Positions 1 through 6,072 of a stretch of DNA of 10,564 bases are shown one piece after another. Source of the stretch: Actinomycetes bacterium (GTDB lineage: Bacteria; Actinomycetota; Acidimicrobiia; Acidimicrobiales; RAAP-2); assembly GCA_021850345.1 (NCBI GenBank), contig JAJZMN010000074.1:1-10564 (forward strand), given 5' to 3'. Both the position numbers and the translations under genes were made by a program. The first letter of the stretch is position 1, and each line of letters starts with the position of its first letter. The notes beneath the pieces are model-generated. The model saw only the letters and a list, made by a program, of their open reading frames with translations, was not told where the DNA came from and ran no database searches.

Positions 1-933
1 GGGGAGGCGGCCGAGCCGGGCGACGACGAGGTCACGGCCAACCTCGAGCTCTGCGAGAACGGCGGCAAGCCACGCCCCCCCGTCACGCCACGCGGCGTCG
101 GTCGCGAGAAGGCCGGGCATGCTCAGTCCGCCGCGTGCATGCTCGGGATATGCATCAAGGCGCGTGAAGAGCGAGTCCGACCCGCACGCCGCCACCGCAC
201 AGCGCAGGCCCGCGAGGTTGAAGGCCTTGCTGGCCGACGAAAGCGTGACGGTCCGCTCGGCCACCTCGGTGCCGAGGGTCCCGAACGCGACGTGGGTCGA
301 GCCCGGATAGGTGAGATCAGCGTGGACCTCGTCGGCGAGCACCACGAGGTCGTGATCGGCGGCGAGCTCGCCGACGGCCGCCAGCTCGCGGCGCGTGAAG
401 ACCCGACCCGTCGGGTTGTGCGGATTGCACAGCAAAATGCAGCGGGGCCGCTCGGCGCGCACGACGTCTGTGAGCCGGTCCCCGTCGATCTCGAGGCGGC
501 CGCCCGCTTCGACGAGCTCGCAGGTGACGACCCGTCGTCCGACGTCCTCGACCGCGGAGAAGTACGGCGGGTAGGAGGGCGTGAAGAACAACACCCCGTC
601 TCCCGGGGCGGTCAGAGTCAAGAGCGCGAGCTCGATCCCCTGGAGGACGTCGGTTGTGACGAGGACCTGGACCGGGTCGACCACGAGGCCGTAGCGGTCC
701 GCCGCACGCTGCGCGAAGCCTTGCGCGACCTGCGCAACGAGCGCCGCCGAGGGGTAGCCGAGGTCGTCGTCGGCGATGGCGGACTCGAGCGCCGTCCGCA
801 CCGCCGGGGCGACGGGGAAGTCCATGTCCGCGATCCACGCCGCGATCTCGCCCTTCTTCGCGACGGCCCACTTCGCACCGCGACGCCGGGACAGCGCCGC
901 GGCGTCGTAACGGTCGAGGTCTGTGCCCGTCAC
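1..933 (-). CDS. MalY/PatB-family PLP-dependent aminotransferase (probable cystathionine beta-lyase / C-S lyase), 3' end outside window
   Basis: The 311 visible residues match fold-type I PLP enzymes of the MalY/PatB group, which cleave C-S bonds in cystathionine or cysteine conjugates in the cytoplasm. Visible landmarks are KW at 21-22 and WIADMDFPVAPAV at 33-45 (family N-terminal signature), TPSYPPYF at 118-125, NPHNPTGRVF at 170-179, the PLP phenol-contact stretch LADEVHADL at 199-207, and the Schiff-base lysine K236 in SSASKAFNLAGL. The GTG at 933 was chosen because an in-frame stop lies upstream, no ATG occurs, and an AGGCGG-like ribosome site sits just before it; the N-terminus then starts at normal family length. 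Roughly 70-90 C-terminal residues should lie beyond position 1. The frame is intact. It stands alone, with no gene directly upstream. The family is secure; the exact substrate is inferred. Confidence 0.9.
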   Translation of the reverse strand, partial: MTGTDLDRYDAAALSRRRGAKWAVAKKGEIAAWIADMDFPVAPAVRTALESAIADDDLGYPSAALVAQVAQGFAQRAADRYGLVVDPVQVLVTTDVLQGIELALLTLTAPGDGVLFFTPSYPPYFSAVEDVGRRVVTCELVEAGGRLEIDGDRLTDVVRAERPRCILLCNPHNPTGRVFTRRELAAVGELAADHDLVVLADEVHADLTYPGSTHVAFGTLGTEVAERTVTLSSASKAFNLAGLRCAVAACGSDSLFTRLDAYPEHARGGLSMPGLLATDAAWRDGGAWLAAVLAELEVGRDLVVARLGRLP

Positions 934-937
934 CGGG

Positions 938-958
938 GCCGCCTGGTGGCCGAGGCAC
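938..958. repeat. 21-bp direct repeat, copy 1
   Basis: The 21 bases at 938-958 recur at 1218-1238 with a single difference (t944 versus c1224), in the same orientation and 280 bp apart. This copy lies immediately upstream of the C-S lyase GTG start and spans its weak ribosome-binding region. A third copy was not seen. Function is unknown. Confidence 0.6.
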
Positions 959-1217
959 GGGCCCGCGCTTTGGCAACGGCCCGGGGGGACCGCGCGGCAC
1001 GCGCTGTGACAGACGCCAGCAGAGTCACGCCCCCATCGTGCCCGAACGAGTCACCCTCTGCCGGCTCTGGTCGGAGGAGTCGCGGTGCGACCAGCGCCGA
1101 GCCGGCGGGTCGCGGCCGCGACCACCCGGTTCCACGCCGCGAGCGGAGGCGCCAGAGCCGACCCTTCGGTTCCCTGTGACGGAACGCTCCCGGCGCCGGC
1201 GCGGGCGCCGGCAGCGC

Positions 1218-1238
1218 GCCGCCCGGTGGCCGAGGCAC
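1218..1238. repeat. 21-bp direct repeat, copy 2
   Basis: Partner of the repeat at 938-958, 20 of 21 bases identical and in the same orientation. It lies in the gene-free stretch, next to the GC stem-loop at 1190-1211. Confidence 0.6.
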
Positions 1239-1649
1239 ACTCGCCTCGTCGCGGTCGGCACCGGCCACGAGAGGGCGCAGGCCGGTCGCGCGCTCCCGCG
1301 GCCGCGGCCCGCGAAGCGGCCGCCGAGCACGCCTGCACGCAGGGTGTCGCGCGCCAGCGACCTGAGCGCCACGGGCCCCGACGGGCCGAATGCGGACCGG
1401 CTCGGTGCCAGGGTGAGGCGAACCCCGGGCGAATGGGTGCGCATGGTCGCGGGCCCCACGCCGCCGCCGGTCGCCCTGTCGGGCCGGAACCCCCGGGCCC
1501 CGACGCCGAAGACTGCGCCTCGGAGCAGGTGGCGGGTGGGCGCGGCCACGAGCCGGCTGCGCCGGCCGCGGAGCCCGACGGGTTGCACTGCGCCGACACC
1601 GGATCGCGCCCCGGAGGCGTCCCGTCTCGCGTTCGAGGATGATGCTCCG

Positions 1650-1665
1650 TGAAGTGGTGGAGAAG
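1650..1665 (+). repeat. Putative IS256-type terminal inverted repeat (DUF3024-side end)
   Basis: It pairs with 3169-3184 as an inverted repeat, 13 of 16 matching. It lies about 32 bp beyond the DUF3024 stop codon. It is less GC-rich than its surroundings, so the match is not explained by base composition alone. Confidence 0.45.
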
Positions 1666-1697
1666 TGACCCTCGGTTCCTCGGGATCCTGAACGACC

Positions 1698-2039
1698 TCA
1701 GCCCCAAAAGAGACAGGTCGGGTCGGCCTCAAGCACGTTGATGATGACGTCGATCGGCCGGTGGCCGTCGAGGTCGAAGTACTCGACCCACTTGCCGTTG
1801 CGGTCGCCGAAGTAGAGCGACCAGGAGCCGTCGTCCTCGGAGCGGAGCTGGGCGACCGCCATCCTGGTCCATTCTCCCGGCGCCCCGGTCCAAGGCGGCC
1901 GGCGCTCGTGGATCGAGACGCGCCGTCCGCGGACGCTCACCTCGAGACGAACCTCGTCCCGGCGCGCGTCGGAGATGTGCCGCTCACAGAAACGGCGGAC
2001 CTTCTCGATGTCGAGCTCGGGGAGGACCCTTGGCGCCAC
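1698..2039 (-). CDS. DUF3024 domain-containing protein
   Basis: The 113-residue product matches the small uncharacterised DUF3024 family along its whole length. Visible landmarks are LPELDIEKVRRFCERH at 6-21, the RRVSIHERRPPW core at 39-50, EWTRMAVAQLR at 56-66, WSLYFGDRNGKWVEY at 73-87, and the typical C-terminus DPTCLFWG at 106-113. The function of the family is unknown; it is predicted cytoplasmic, with no signal peptide or membrane segment. The GTG at 2039 is the only start giving normal family length. It begins 13 bases after the transposase stop at 2053, so the two were probably cotranscribed. No clear ribosome-binding site is visible. Unlike the transposase next to it, the frame is complete with no lesions. 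Confidence 0.85.
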   Translation of the reverse strand: MAPRVLPELDIEKVRRFCERHISDARRDEVRLEVSVRGRRVSIHERRPPWTGAPGEWTRMAVAQLRSEDDGSWSLYFGDRNGKWVEYFDLDGHRPIDVIINVLEADPTCLFWG

Positions 2040-2052
2040 AGCCGAGGCTAGA

Positions 2053-3090
2053 TCAGCCCGCGAGTCGTCCCCGTCGAGGCGGGAGGGACGCGGCGGCGTG
2101 CTCGGCGCGCTTGAGCTGGGCCATCGAGGTCTCCGACAGATGGCGCCGCTCGGCGACCGCCCACTGGTCGTGGGTCTCGACGACGACGGTGCGGAGGCGG
2201 AGCACGGCCTGATCGTTCGGGAACGCCCCGACGATGTCACTCCGGCGCTTGATCCCGCGATGGATCCGCGGATAGGGGGTTCGTCGACCAGAGCTTGCGC
2301 CAGTGTTCGACGGGGGAAGGCGCAGAAGGCGAGTAGCTCCTCCCTCGTGGCCTCGAGCATCGCCCCCACGTCGGCGGGCTCAGCGCGTAGGGTGCCCTCG
2401 ATGCGGGCGAACTGGGCGGTCAGCGACCTGGCGTCGGGCTGGGTGAAGATCGTACCGATCGCGGCGGACACCATCTGGGCGTGCTGGCGCGAGACGCGTC
2501 CGAGCACCTCGCGGCTGCCGTCGAGCGCGATGCCGGTCGCGACGACGGCCCGCGCAACCACCTGGTGTGCGACGCGGCCCTTCAGATAGGCGACATCCAA
2601 GAAGACGGAGGGGAACTCCACTGGTCCGCGGGGCGGGTGTGCAAGGCCTCGAGCTGCTCGTCGAGCTCTGCGCAGATCCGGCTCACCTCGGACTTCGAGA
2701 TCCCCGACTCGAGGCCGAGCGCGGCCACAATGCCGTCGGCTTGCGGGTCGAGAATCCGTGCACGTAGCCCTGCATCACGACCACAGACAGCGCCCGGTCG
2801 ATGCGCCGGCGACTCTCGCGGACGGAGGGGAAGAAGCTCTCCTGGCGCAGCTTGGGGATCTTCACGGTGACATCGCCGGCCTTCGCCGAGACCGGGCGCT
2901 CGCGGCTGACGTTGCGCTGGGCGGCGCGGTGCGCGCTGCGCTCGAAGCGGCCGGCGCCGATGTGCTCGGTCGCCTCGGCCTCGATGAGGGCCTGGAGGAC
3001 GTCGGTGACGGCGCTGCGGATGGCGTCCACGTCGCCGCCCGAGCACACCGCGTCGAGCAACTCGGACAGGTCAGACTGGCTGAGGGTTAC
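2053..3090 (-). pseudogene. IS256-family transposase, multiply frameshifted and internally deleted
   Basis: The pieces together follow an IS256/Mutator transposase from end to end. The N-terminal part (LSQSDLSELLDAV, then an RRRIDRAL segment) is in one frame down to about 2744, where a 1-base loss shifts it to the segment GLESGISKSEVSRICAELDE. A second 1-base loss near 2618 leads to VFLDVAYLKGRV, which holds the first catalytic Asp. An in-frame deletion at about 2498/2499 removes some 55-70 residues, including the segment normally carrying the second Asp. Shifts near 2304 and 2265 follow, giving HWRKLWSTNP and then IKRRSDIVGAFPNDQAVLRL and a normal C-terminus. The usual NPLER glutamate position is disrupted. 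The start codon appears mutated to GTA (3088-3090), six bases after an AAGGGAG ribosome site (3097-3103). It cannot encode active transposase. Confidence 0.93.
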
Positions 3091-3168
3091 TTTGTGCTCC
3101 CTTCGATCTGTCGGTGGTTCTTCACGCCGAAGATCGCCCGGTGGCCCCACCGCAGCGGTGCATGCCGG

Positions 3169-3184
3169 CATCTACACCACTACA
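3169..3184 (-). repeat. Putative IS256-type terminal inverted repeat (transposase-start side)
   Basis: The reverse complement of this segment matches 1650-1665 at 13 of 16 bases. It lies about 80 bp upstream of the degraded transposase start, a normal distance for an IS256-family end. Confidence 0.45.
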
Positions 3185-3250
3185 GGGGCCGCCAACCGTT
3201 CGAGGGCAGGATCGAGTCCGCCACCGTGCACGACGCCCTCGGCGTGCCGC

Positions 3251-3844
3251 TCACGCGAAGGGTGAAGCGACTCCCCCGGGAAGCGGCGTGCGGAACACGC
3301 GCATGCCCAAGGCGAGAAGTTGGTAGTAGCCGACGAGGTTCACCAGCTCGACCAGGGCGACGTCCCCGAAGACCGCTCGGGCACGCTCGAGCGTCTCCTC
3401 GGCCAGGTCGTGGGCGTTCGCCAAATCGAGCACGACCGCGCGCGCGAGGCGCTCGTCCGACGAGAAGGAGACCGGCTCCCCCCCACTCGACATCGTCTCC
3501 AGCTCCTCGTCGGTGAACCCCGCGGCACGGGCCAGTCGTTCGTGGACGAACCACTCGTAGTCGCAGCGCAGGCTCACCGCGACGGTGAGGACGGCGAGCT
3601 CGCGCAACCGGGCCGACAGCGTCGTCCCGTATCGAAGTGCGGAGCCGACGGCCTGGACGGCGAGGCCGAGTCCCGGGCTGAAGAGCATGGCATTGAACGG
3701 TCCCTCGAGCCGACCGGCGTCGTCGACGAGGCAAAGCTCCCGGGCGCTCACGGCCCGTGGCCCGGCCGTGATGGCCTCATAGGTGCGCCGACGGTCCGGG
3801 TCGAGCTCGCGCGGTTCGAACCAGTGGAGCGCGCCGTGCTGCAT
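3251..3844 (-). CDS. Carboxymuconolactone decarboxylase (CMD)-family protein
   Basis: This 197-residue cytoplasmic protein has the CMD/AhpD-like all-helical fold signature. GPFNAMLFSPGLGLAVQAVGSALRY-type sequence (residues 48-72) is followed by RELAVLTVA at 81-89 and the active-site-like CDYEWFVHERLARAAGF at 94-110. E97 and H101 are the conserved family positions. C94 is present, but the AhpD CxxC pair is not, so a peroxidase-reductant role of the AhpD type is unlikely. The family includes gamma-carboxymuconolactone decarboxylases and many redox or stress proteins of unknown substrate; no protocatechuate-pathway genes are nearby to support the named reaction. The ATG at 3844 follows an AGGAGG ribosome site (3850-3855) with a 5-base spacer, which decides the start over upstream in-frame codons. 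It appears monocistronic, ending 67 bp before the IS-like end. Confidence 0.87.
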   Translation of the reverse strand: MQHGALHWFEPRELDPDRRRTYEAITAGPRAVSARELCLVDDAGRLEGPFNAMLFSPGLGLAVQAVGSALRYGTTLSARLRELAVLTVAVSLRCDYEWFVHERLARAAGFTDEELETMSSGGEPVSFSSDERLARAVVLDLANAHDLAEETLERARAVFGDVALVELVNLVGYYQLLALGMRVFRTPLPGGVASPFA

Positions 3845-4424
3845 CGCCCCCTCCTCTCCCGGTGACGTCCTGGCATTGAGACCCCCTGCCACCGAGTCGA
3901 GGATCGGTCGCGTGAAGGAAAACGGCTGCGACGGCCGGGGCCGTCCCCAGTCTCTCGCACCCGATCCGGGCGGCACCCCGCACGCGCACGACGTGCTCCA
4001 ACGCCGCGAGGCATTTACCGGCCCCGCGGCGAGCCGGTCCTCGGGGACCCGACGAGCTGACCACGTTGCGCACCACGGGTGCGGGCCACTTGGCCGCCGA
4101 GAGAACCCCTGCCACGCTCACCGCAGCGGCGGCAAGCCGAGCACAGCCGGCGCCGGCTCGGCCGGGAGCGACACTCCCGCCGGCGCGCCCCGCACCGACG
4201 CGGCAGAGCACGGGGAAGCAAGCGGGACAGCGCCGGGCGCGCCGCCCAAAGGACCTTCGGACACGCCACCGGGAGGTCGCCCGGCGTCCGGAGCGACTCG
4301 CACGGGCCGAAGGACCGTGGCACCGGCGCCCGTGCCGAGGTGCGCCGCACTGGGCGCGCTGTTGGGGCGGCGCCGGCCGCCGTCGGACCGCCGAGGGGTC
4401 AGGGTCCTCTACGGGGTCCGATGC
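3845..4424. other. Gene-free stretch between the CMD gene and the DsrE operon
   Basis: No frame here resembles a known protein on either strand. It contains a perfect 14-bp palindrome (4145-4158) followed at once by a hairpin with a 6-bp stem and 5-base loop (4163-4168 with 4174-4179). Neither is followed by a T-run, so a rho-independent terminator cannot be claimed. It must hold the CMD promoter near 3860-3920 and the 3' end of the DsrE operon transcript. Confidence 0.55.
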
Positions 4425-4766
4425 TCAGAAAGTCAGGACCGTGTAGCCCTGCCGGGCGAACTCCTCGACCTCTGCGCCGGCGGAGAGCCGCGTCAGGCCG
4501 CGCTCGGCGACTTCGGGGCCGACGCCGAACTGGTCGACGTTCGCCGCACAGACAGTCGTCGGCACCTCCGCCTCTCGCAGGGCCTCCAACTGCTCGTCGA
4601 CCGTGCCGCCCGCCGCAAGCTTCACGCCCGGCCCGAAGAAGAGCACGCGCACGTCGGCACCCCGAGCGGCCTTCATCCTTGCCGCGAGGACGAGCCCGGG
4701 CATCGCCCGCGCCGGTTCGTCGCTCAGCATCAAGAAGGCGACGCGCACCGGGCTTTCGGTGCTCAC
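4425..4766 (-). CDS. DsrE/DsrF-like sulfur-relay family protein
   Basis: The 113-residue product fits the small DsrE/F-like alpha/beta fold, whose members carry persulfide sulfur on a cysteine in cytoplasmic sulfur-trafficking systems. The N-terminal strand VRVAFLMLSDEPARAMPGL (7-25) leads to a helix, then ADVRVLFFGPGVKLAA (37-52), and then the conserved-type cysteine C73 in VPTTVCAANVDQFGV (68-82), as in family members with a Cys-x-x-Asn pattern. C73 is the only cysteine. The GTG start at 4766 overlaps the stop of the upstream membrane-protein gene (GTGA), so translation is probably coupled. Regulation would come from the CsoR/CstR-like site at 5066-5089. The family is a motif-level call; a sulfur-transfer role is inferred. 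Confidence 0.8.
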   Translation of the reverse strand: MSTESPVRVAFLMLSDEPARAMPGLVLAARMKAARGADVRVLFFGPGVKLAAGGTVDEQLEALREAEVPTTVCAANVDQFGVGPEVAERGLTRLSAGAEVEEFARQGYTVLTF

Positions 4767-5056
4767 TGCCTCCCCAGCCCCCGGGCCGTCGAGGTCGACT
4801 CTTTGGACGGGGTGGACGTGCGGTCGATCAAGTGGAGGCCCTCATCCGACACCGGGCGCACCGCCGGCCCGCGGCGGCCCGCCGGGGGGATCGCGCAGCT
4901 CGCACCGCCGTTTCGCCGGTCGCTCGCCCGCGACCAGGCAAACATGGCCCCACCCGCAGCCACCATGAGCAGCCAACTGGCGAGCGCGCTCCCGGTGAGC
5001 CCGCCGATCAGGTAGCCGGCGATCGCAGCCGTGAGGACCCGGACGTTCGAGCACAT
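4763..5056 (-). CDS. Small membrane protein, first gene of the DsrE operon
   Basis: The 97-residue product was not recognised as a known family. Residues 5-42 are hydrophobic and glycine/alanine-rich (VRVLTAAIAGYLIGGLTGSA, then a second hydrophobic stretch ending MFAWSRA), long enough for one long or two short membrane helices forming a hairpin. The remaining 55 residues are polar and probably cytoplasmic. The ATG at 5056 fits a leaderless transcript, since the -10-like TACAAT ends six bases before it and there is no properly spaced ribosome site. The stop overlaps the GTG of the DsrE-like gene by one base, indicating an operon. A sulfur-compound membrane role is suggested only by the neighbour and operator. 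Confidence 0.75.
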   Translation of the reverse strand: MCSNVRVLTAAIAGYLIGGLTGSALASWLLMVAAGGAMFAWSRASDRRNGGASCAIPPAGRRGPAVRPVSDEGLHLIDRTSTPSKESTSTARGLGRQ

Positions 5057-5062
5057 GCCTCG

Positions 5063-5068
5063 ATTGTA
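5063..5068 (-). promoter_or_regulatory. Probable leaderless promoter (-10 element)
   Basis: The minus strand reads TACAAT, one base from the sigma-70-type consensus, with exactly six bases before the ATG at 5056. Transcription would start at or within a base of the A of the ATG, the usual layout of actinobacterial leaderless genes. No convincing -35 is seen at 17 bp spacing. Confidence 0.6.
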
Positions 5069-5089
5069 CCCCCATACACCGAGGGGTAT
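5066..5089. promoter_or_regulatory. CsoR/CstR-type operator
   Basis: Bases 5074-5089 form a 16-bp inverted repeat, on the minus strand ATACCCC-TC-GGTGTAT, with one mismatched pair. An additional GTACCCCC half-site adjoins it at 5066-5073. ATACCCC/GGGGTAT arms are typical of operators of the CsoR/RcnR/CstR (DUF156) repressor clan. The site directly abuts the -10 element, so bound repressor would block transcription of the membrane protein-DsrE pair. The DsrE gene favours a CstR-like, persulfide-sensing repressor over the copper-sensing CsoR, but sequence alone cannot separate them. The repressor gene is not in the window. Confidence 0.65.
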
Positions 5090-5171
5090 CCGCCACCGTT
5101 CGTTCCGGTGCGTGGGGAGGCGGCAACCCCCGCCCCGGGGACCCGACGCCCCGGGCGTGCTCGGGGCGCGC

Positions 5172-5177
5172 GTAGAG
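5172..5177 (+). promoter_or_regulatory. Possible -10 element for the nitrobindin gene
   Basis: TAGAGT fits the loose actinobacterial TANNNT -10 pattern, 31 bp before the ATG at 5209. No good -35 is visible, so this is tentative. Confidence 0.3.
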
Positions 5178-5208
5178 TGGCGTCTCACCGCGAAAAGGCG
5201 TGCCGACA

Positions 5209-5742
5209 ATGACTGCTCCCTCTGCGAACGAGCCCGGCACACCCGTTGTTCATCCCGACCTCGCCGCCCTCGCGCCGCTGATCGGCACATGGTCGGGGAC
5301 CGGCCATGGCAGCTATCCCACCATCGAGCCCTTCGACTACCGGGAGGAGTTGCTGTTCGCGCCCGTGGGCGACCGGCCCTTCCTCCGCTACTCCCAGCGC
5401 ACCTGGGACGCGCGCGACGGCCGGCCGCTGCACGTCGAGACCGGCTACCTCCGCGCCGGGAGACCAGACGCCGCCGAGCTTGTCGTGGCGCAACCGACGG
5501 GGGTCGTCGAGGTCGACGAGGGCGCGGTGGCCTCCGAGGGCCCGGGACACCTCGAGGTCGTCCTGCGTTCGCGGTCGGTGGCGGTGAGCTCGACCGCAAA
5601 GGAGGTCACCGAGGTCGAGCGCGTCTTCAGCCTCGGCAAAGGCGTCCTGCGCACCCGCGTCGCCATCTCCGCAGTCGGCCAGCCACTCACGCCCCATCTC
5701 GCCTCTGAGCTCCGCCCGCCGCCGGCAAGCAACCACGACTGA
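5209..5742 (+). CDS. Nitrobindin-type heme-binding beta-barrel protein (peroxynitrite isomerase family)
   Basis: The 177-residue product fits bacterial nitrobindins (THAP4 C-terminal-like, FABP-like fold), cytoplasmic ferric-heme proteins that bind NO and are reported to isomerise peroxynitrite to nitrate. The hallmark GTWSGTGHGSYP is at 26-37, followed by FDYREELLF at 42-50, RPFLRYSQRTW at 56-66, PLHVETGYLR at 73-82 and QPTGVVEV at 95-102. H163 in LTPHLASEL matches the heme-ligating histidine of the family. Length is normal. The ATG at 5209 is preferred over an in-frame GTG at 5200 because it lies 10 bases after the AAAAGG ribosome-like site. It is transcribed divergently from the DsrE operon across a gap of about 150 bp, with the operator nearer the other gene. 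Confidence 0.92.
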   Translation: MTAPSANEPGTPVVHPDLAALAPLIGTWSGTGHGSYPTIEPFDYREELLFAPVGDRPFLRYSQRTWDARDGRPLHVETGYLRAGRPDAAELVVAQPTGVVEVDEGAVASEGPGHLEVVLRSRSVAVSSTAKEVTEVERVFSLGKGVLRTRVAISAVGQPLTPHLASELRPPPASNHD

Positions 5743-6072
5743 CCGCGCGGCTGCCCGCGTCGCGCTCAGGACCCTGGGCTGCGCCCGTCGGCGCGCGGCC
5801 CGGCGCCAGATCGGGGAGCGGGTCCGGCCGCCCGGGCGCGGTCGCCCGCCTCAGAGTCCCCCGGTCCGCGGAGGGGAGGAGTTGACGCCGGCCGCCGCGG
5901 CGCTTCGACGGCGCCACCCGCTCCTCTCACCGGTGCGCCTCGGCGGGGCACCGGGGGCAGGCCGGCCCGCGCTCAAGGGCACTTCGGCGAGGGCGAGGCG
6001 CCGTGTGCGTGCGCGCCGGTCCCGTTCACCCGCACGTGGAACCCCCGACCCGACCCTGCGGGTGTGGAGGGG
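5743..6072. other. Convergent intergenic stretch after nitrobindin and the aldo/keto reductase
   Basis: No gene-like frame is seen. Two transcription units end here from opposite sides. A nested stem can be drawn: outer arms 5876-5881 and 5921-5926, inner arms 5899-5903 and 5911-5915 with a 7-base loop. It could serve as a two-way terminator, but no T-run follows, so this is weak. Confidence 0.45.

Larger units (their letters stand above)
934..1650. other. Long stretch without a convincing gene
   Basis: No open frame here resembles a protein family. The long frames on both strands are low-complexity Arg/Pro/Ala/Gly translations typical of GC-rich non-coding DNA. It contains a perfect 16-bp palindrome at 1108-1123, a strong GC stem (1190-1197 with 1204-1211) and the second copy of a 21-bp repeat at 1218-1238. 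It lies between the C-S lyase start and the decayed insertion sequence. Old IS-related debris is possible, but nothing identifiable remains. Confidence 0.6.
1650..3184 (-). mobile_element. Decayed IS256 (Mutator)-family insertion sequence, possibly carrying a DUF3024 gene
   Basis: A transposase pseudogene at 2053-3090 and an intact DUF3024 gene at 1698-2039 lie between two imperfect inverted repeats. Bases 1650-1665 on the plus strand match the reverse complement of 3169-3184 at 13 of 16 positions (shared core AGTGGTG-AGA). No target-site duplication could be recognised outside them, so the exact ends are uncertain. If these are the true ends, the element is about 1.5 kb, shorter than an intact IS256-type element plus cargo because part of the transposase is deleted. 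The alternative is that DUF3024 is an ordinary chromosomal gene and the repeat match is chance. Confidence 0.55.

Noticed and set aside
1108..1123. Perfect 16-bp palindrome (also 14 bp at 4145-4158 and 12 bp at 7128-7139)
   Set aside because: At this base composition about one perfect 16-bp palindrome is expected by chance in 10 kb, and none sits at a convincing promoter position.
139..1179. Open frame of 346 codons on the plus strand over the C-S lyase
   Set aside because: It is antisense to a clearly recognisable PLP enzyme with all motifs; the plus-strand translation is an uninformative shadow.
3811..3823. GGTTCGAA stretch resembling a tRNA T-loop
   Set aside because: It lies inside the CMD coding sequence, with no flanking acceptor or anticodon stems.
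3783..5015. Open frame of 410 codons on the plus strand across the CMD upstream gap and the DsrE operon
   Set aside because: It is low in recognisable features and antisense to the DsrE and membrane-protein genes, which have motif and operon support.
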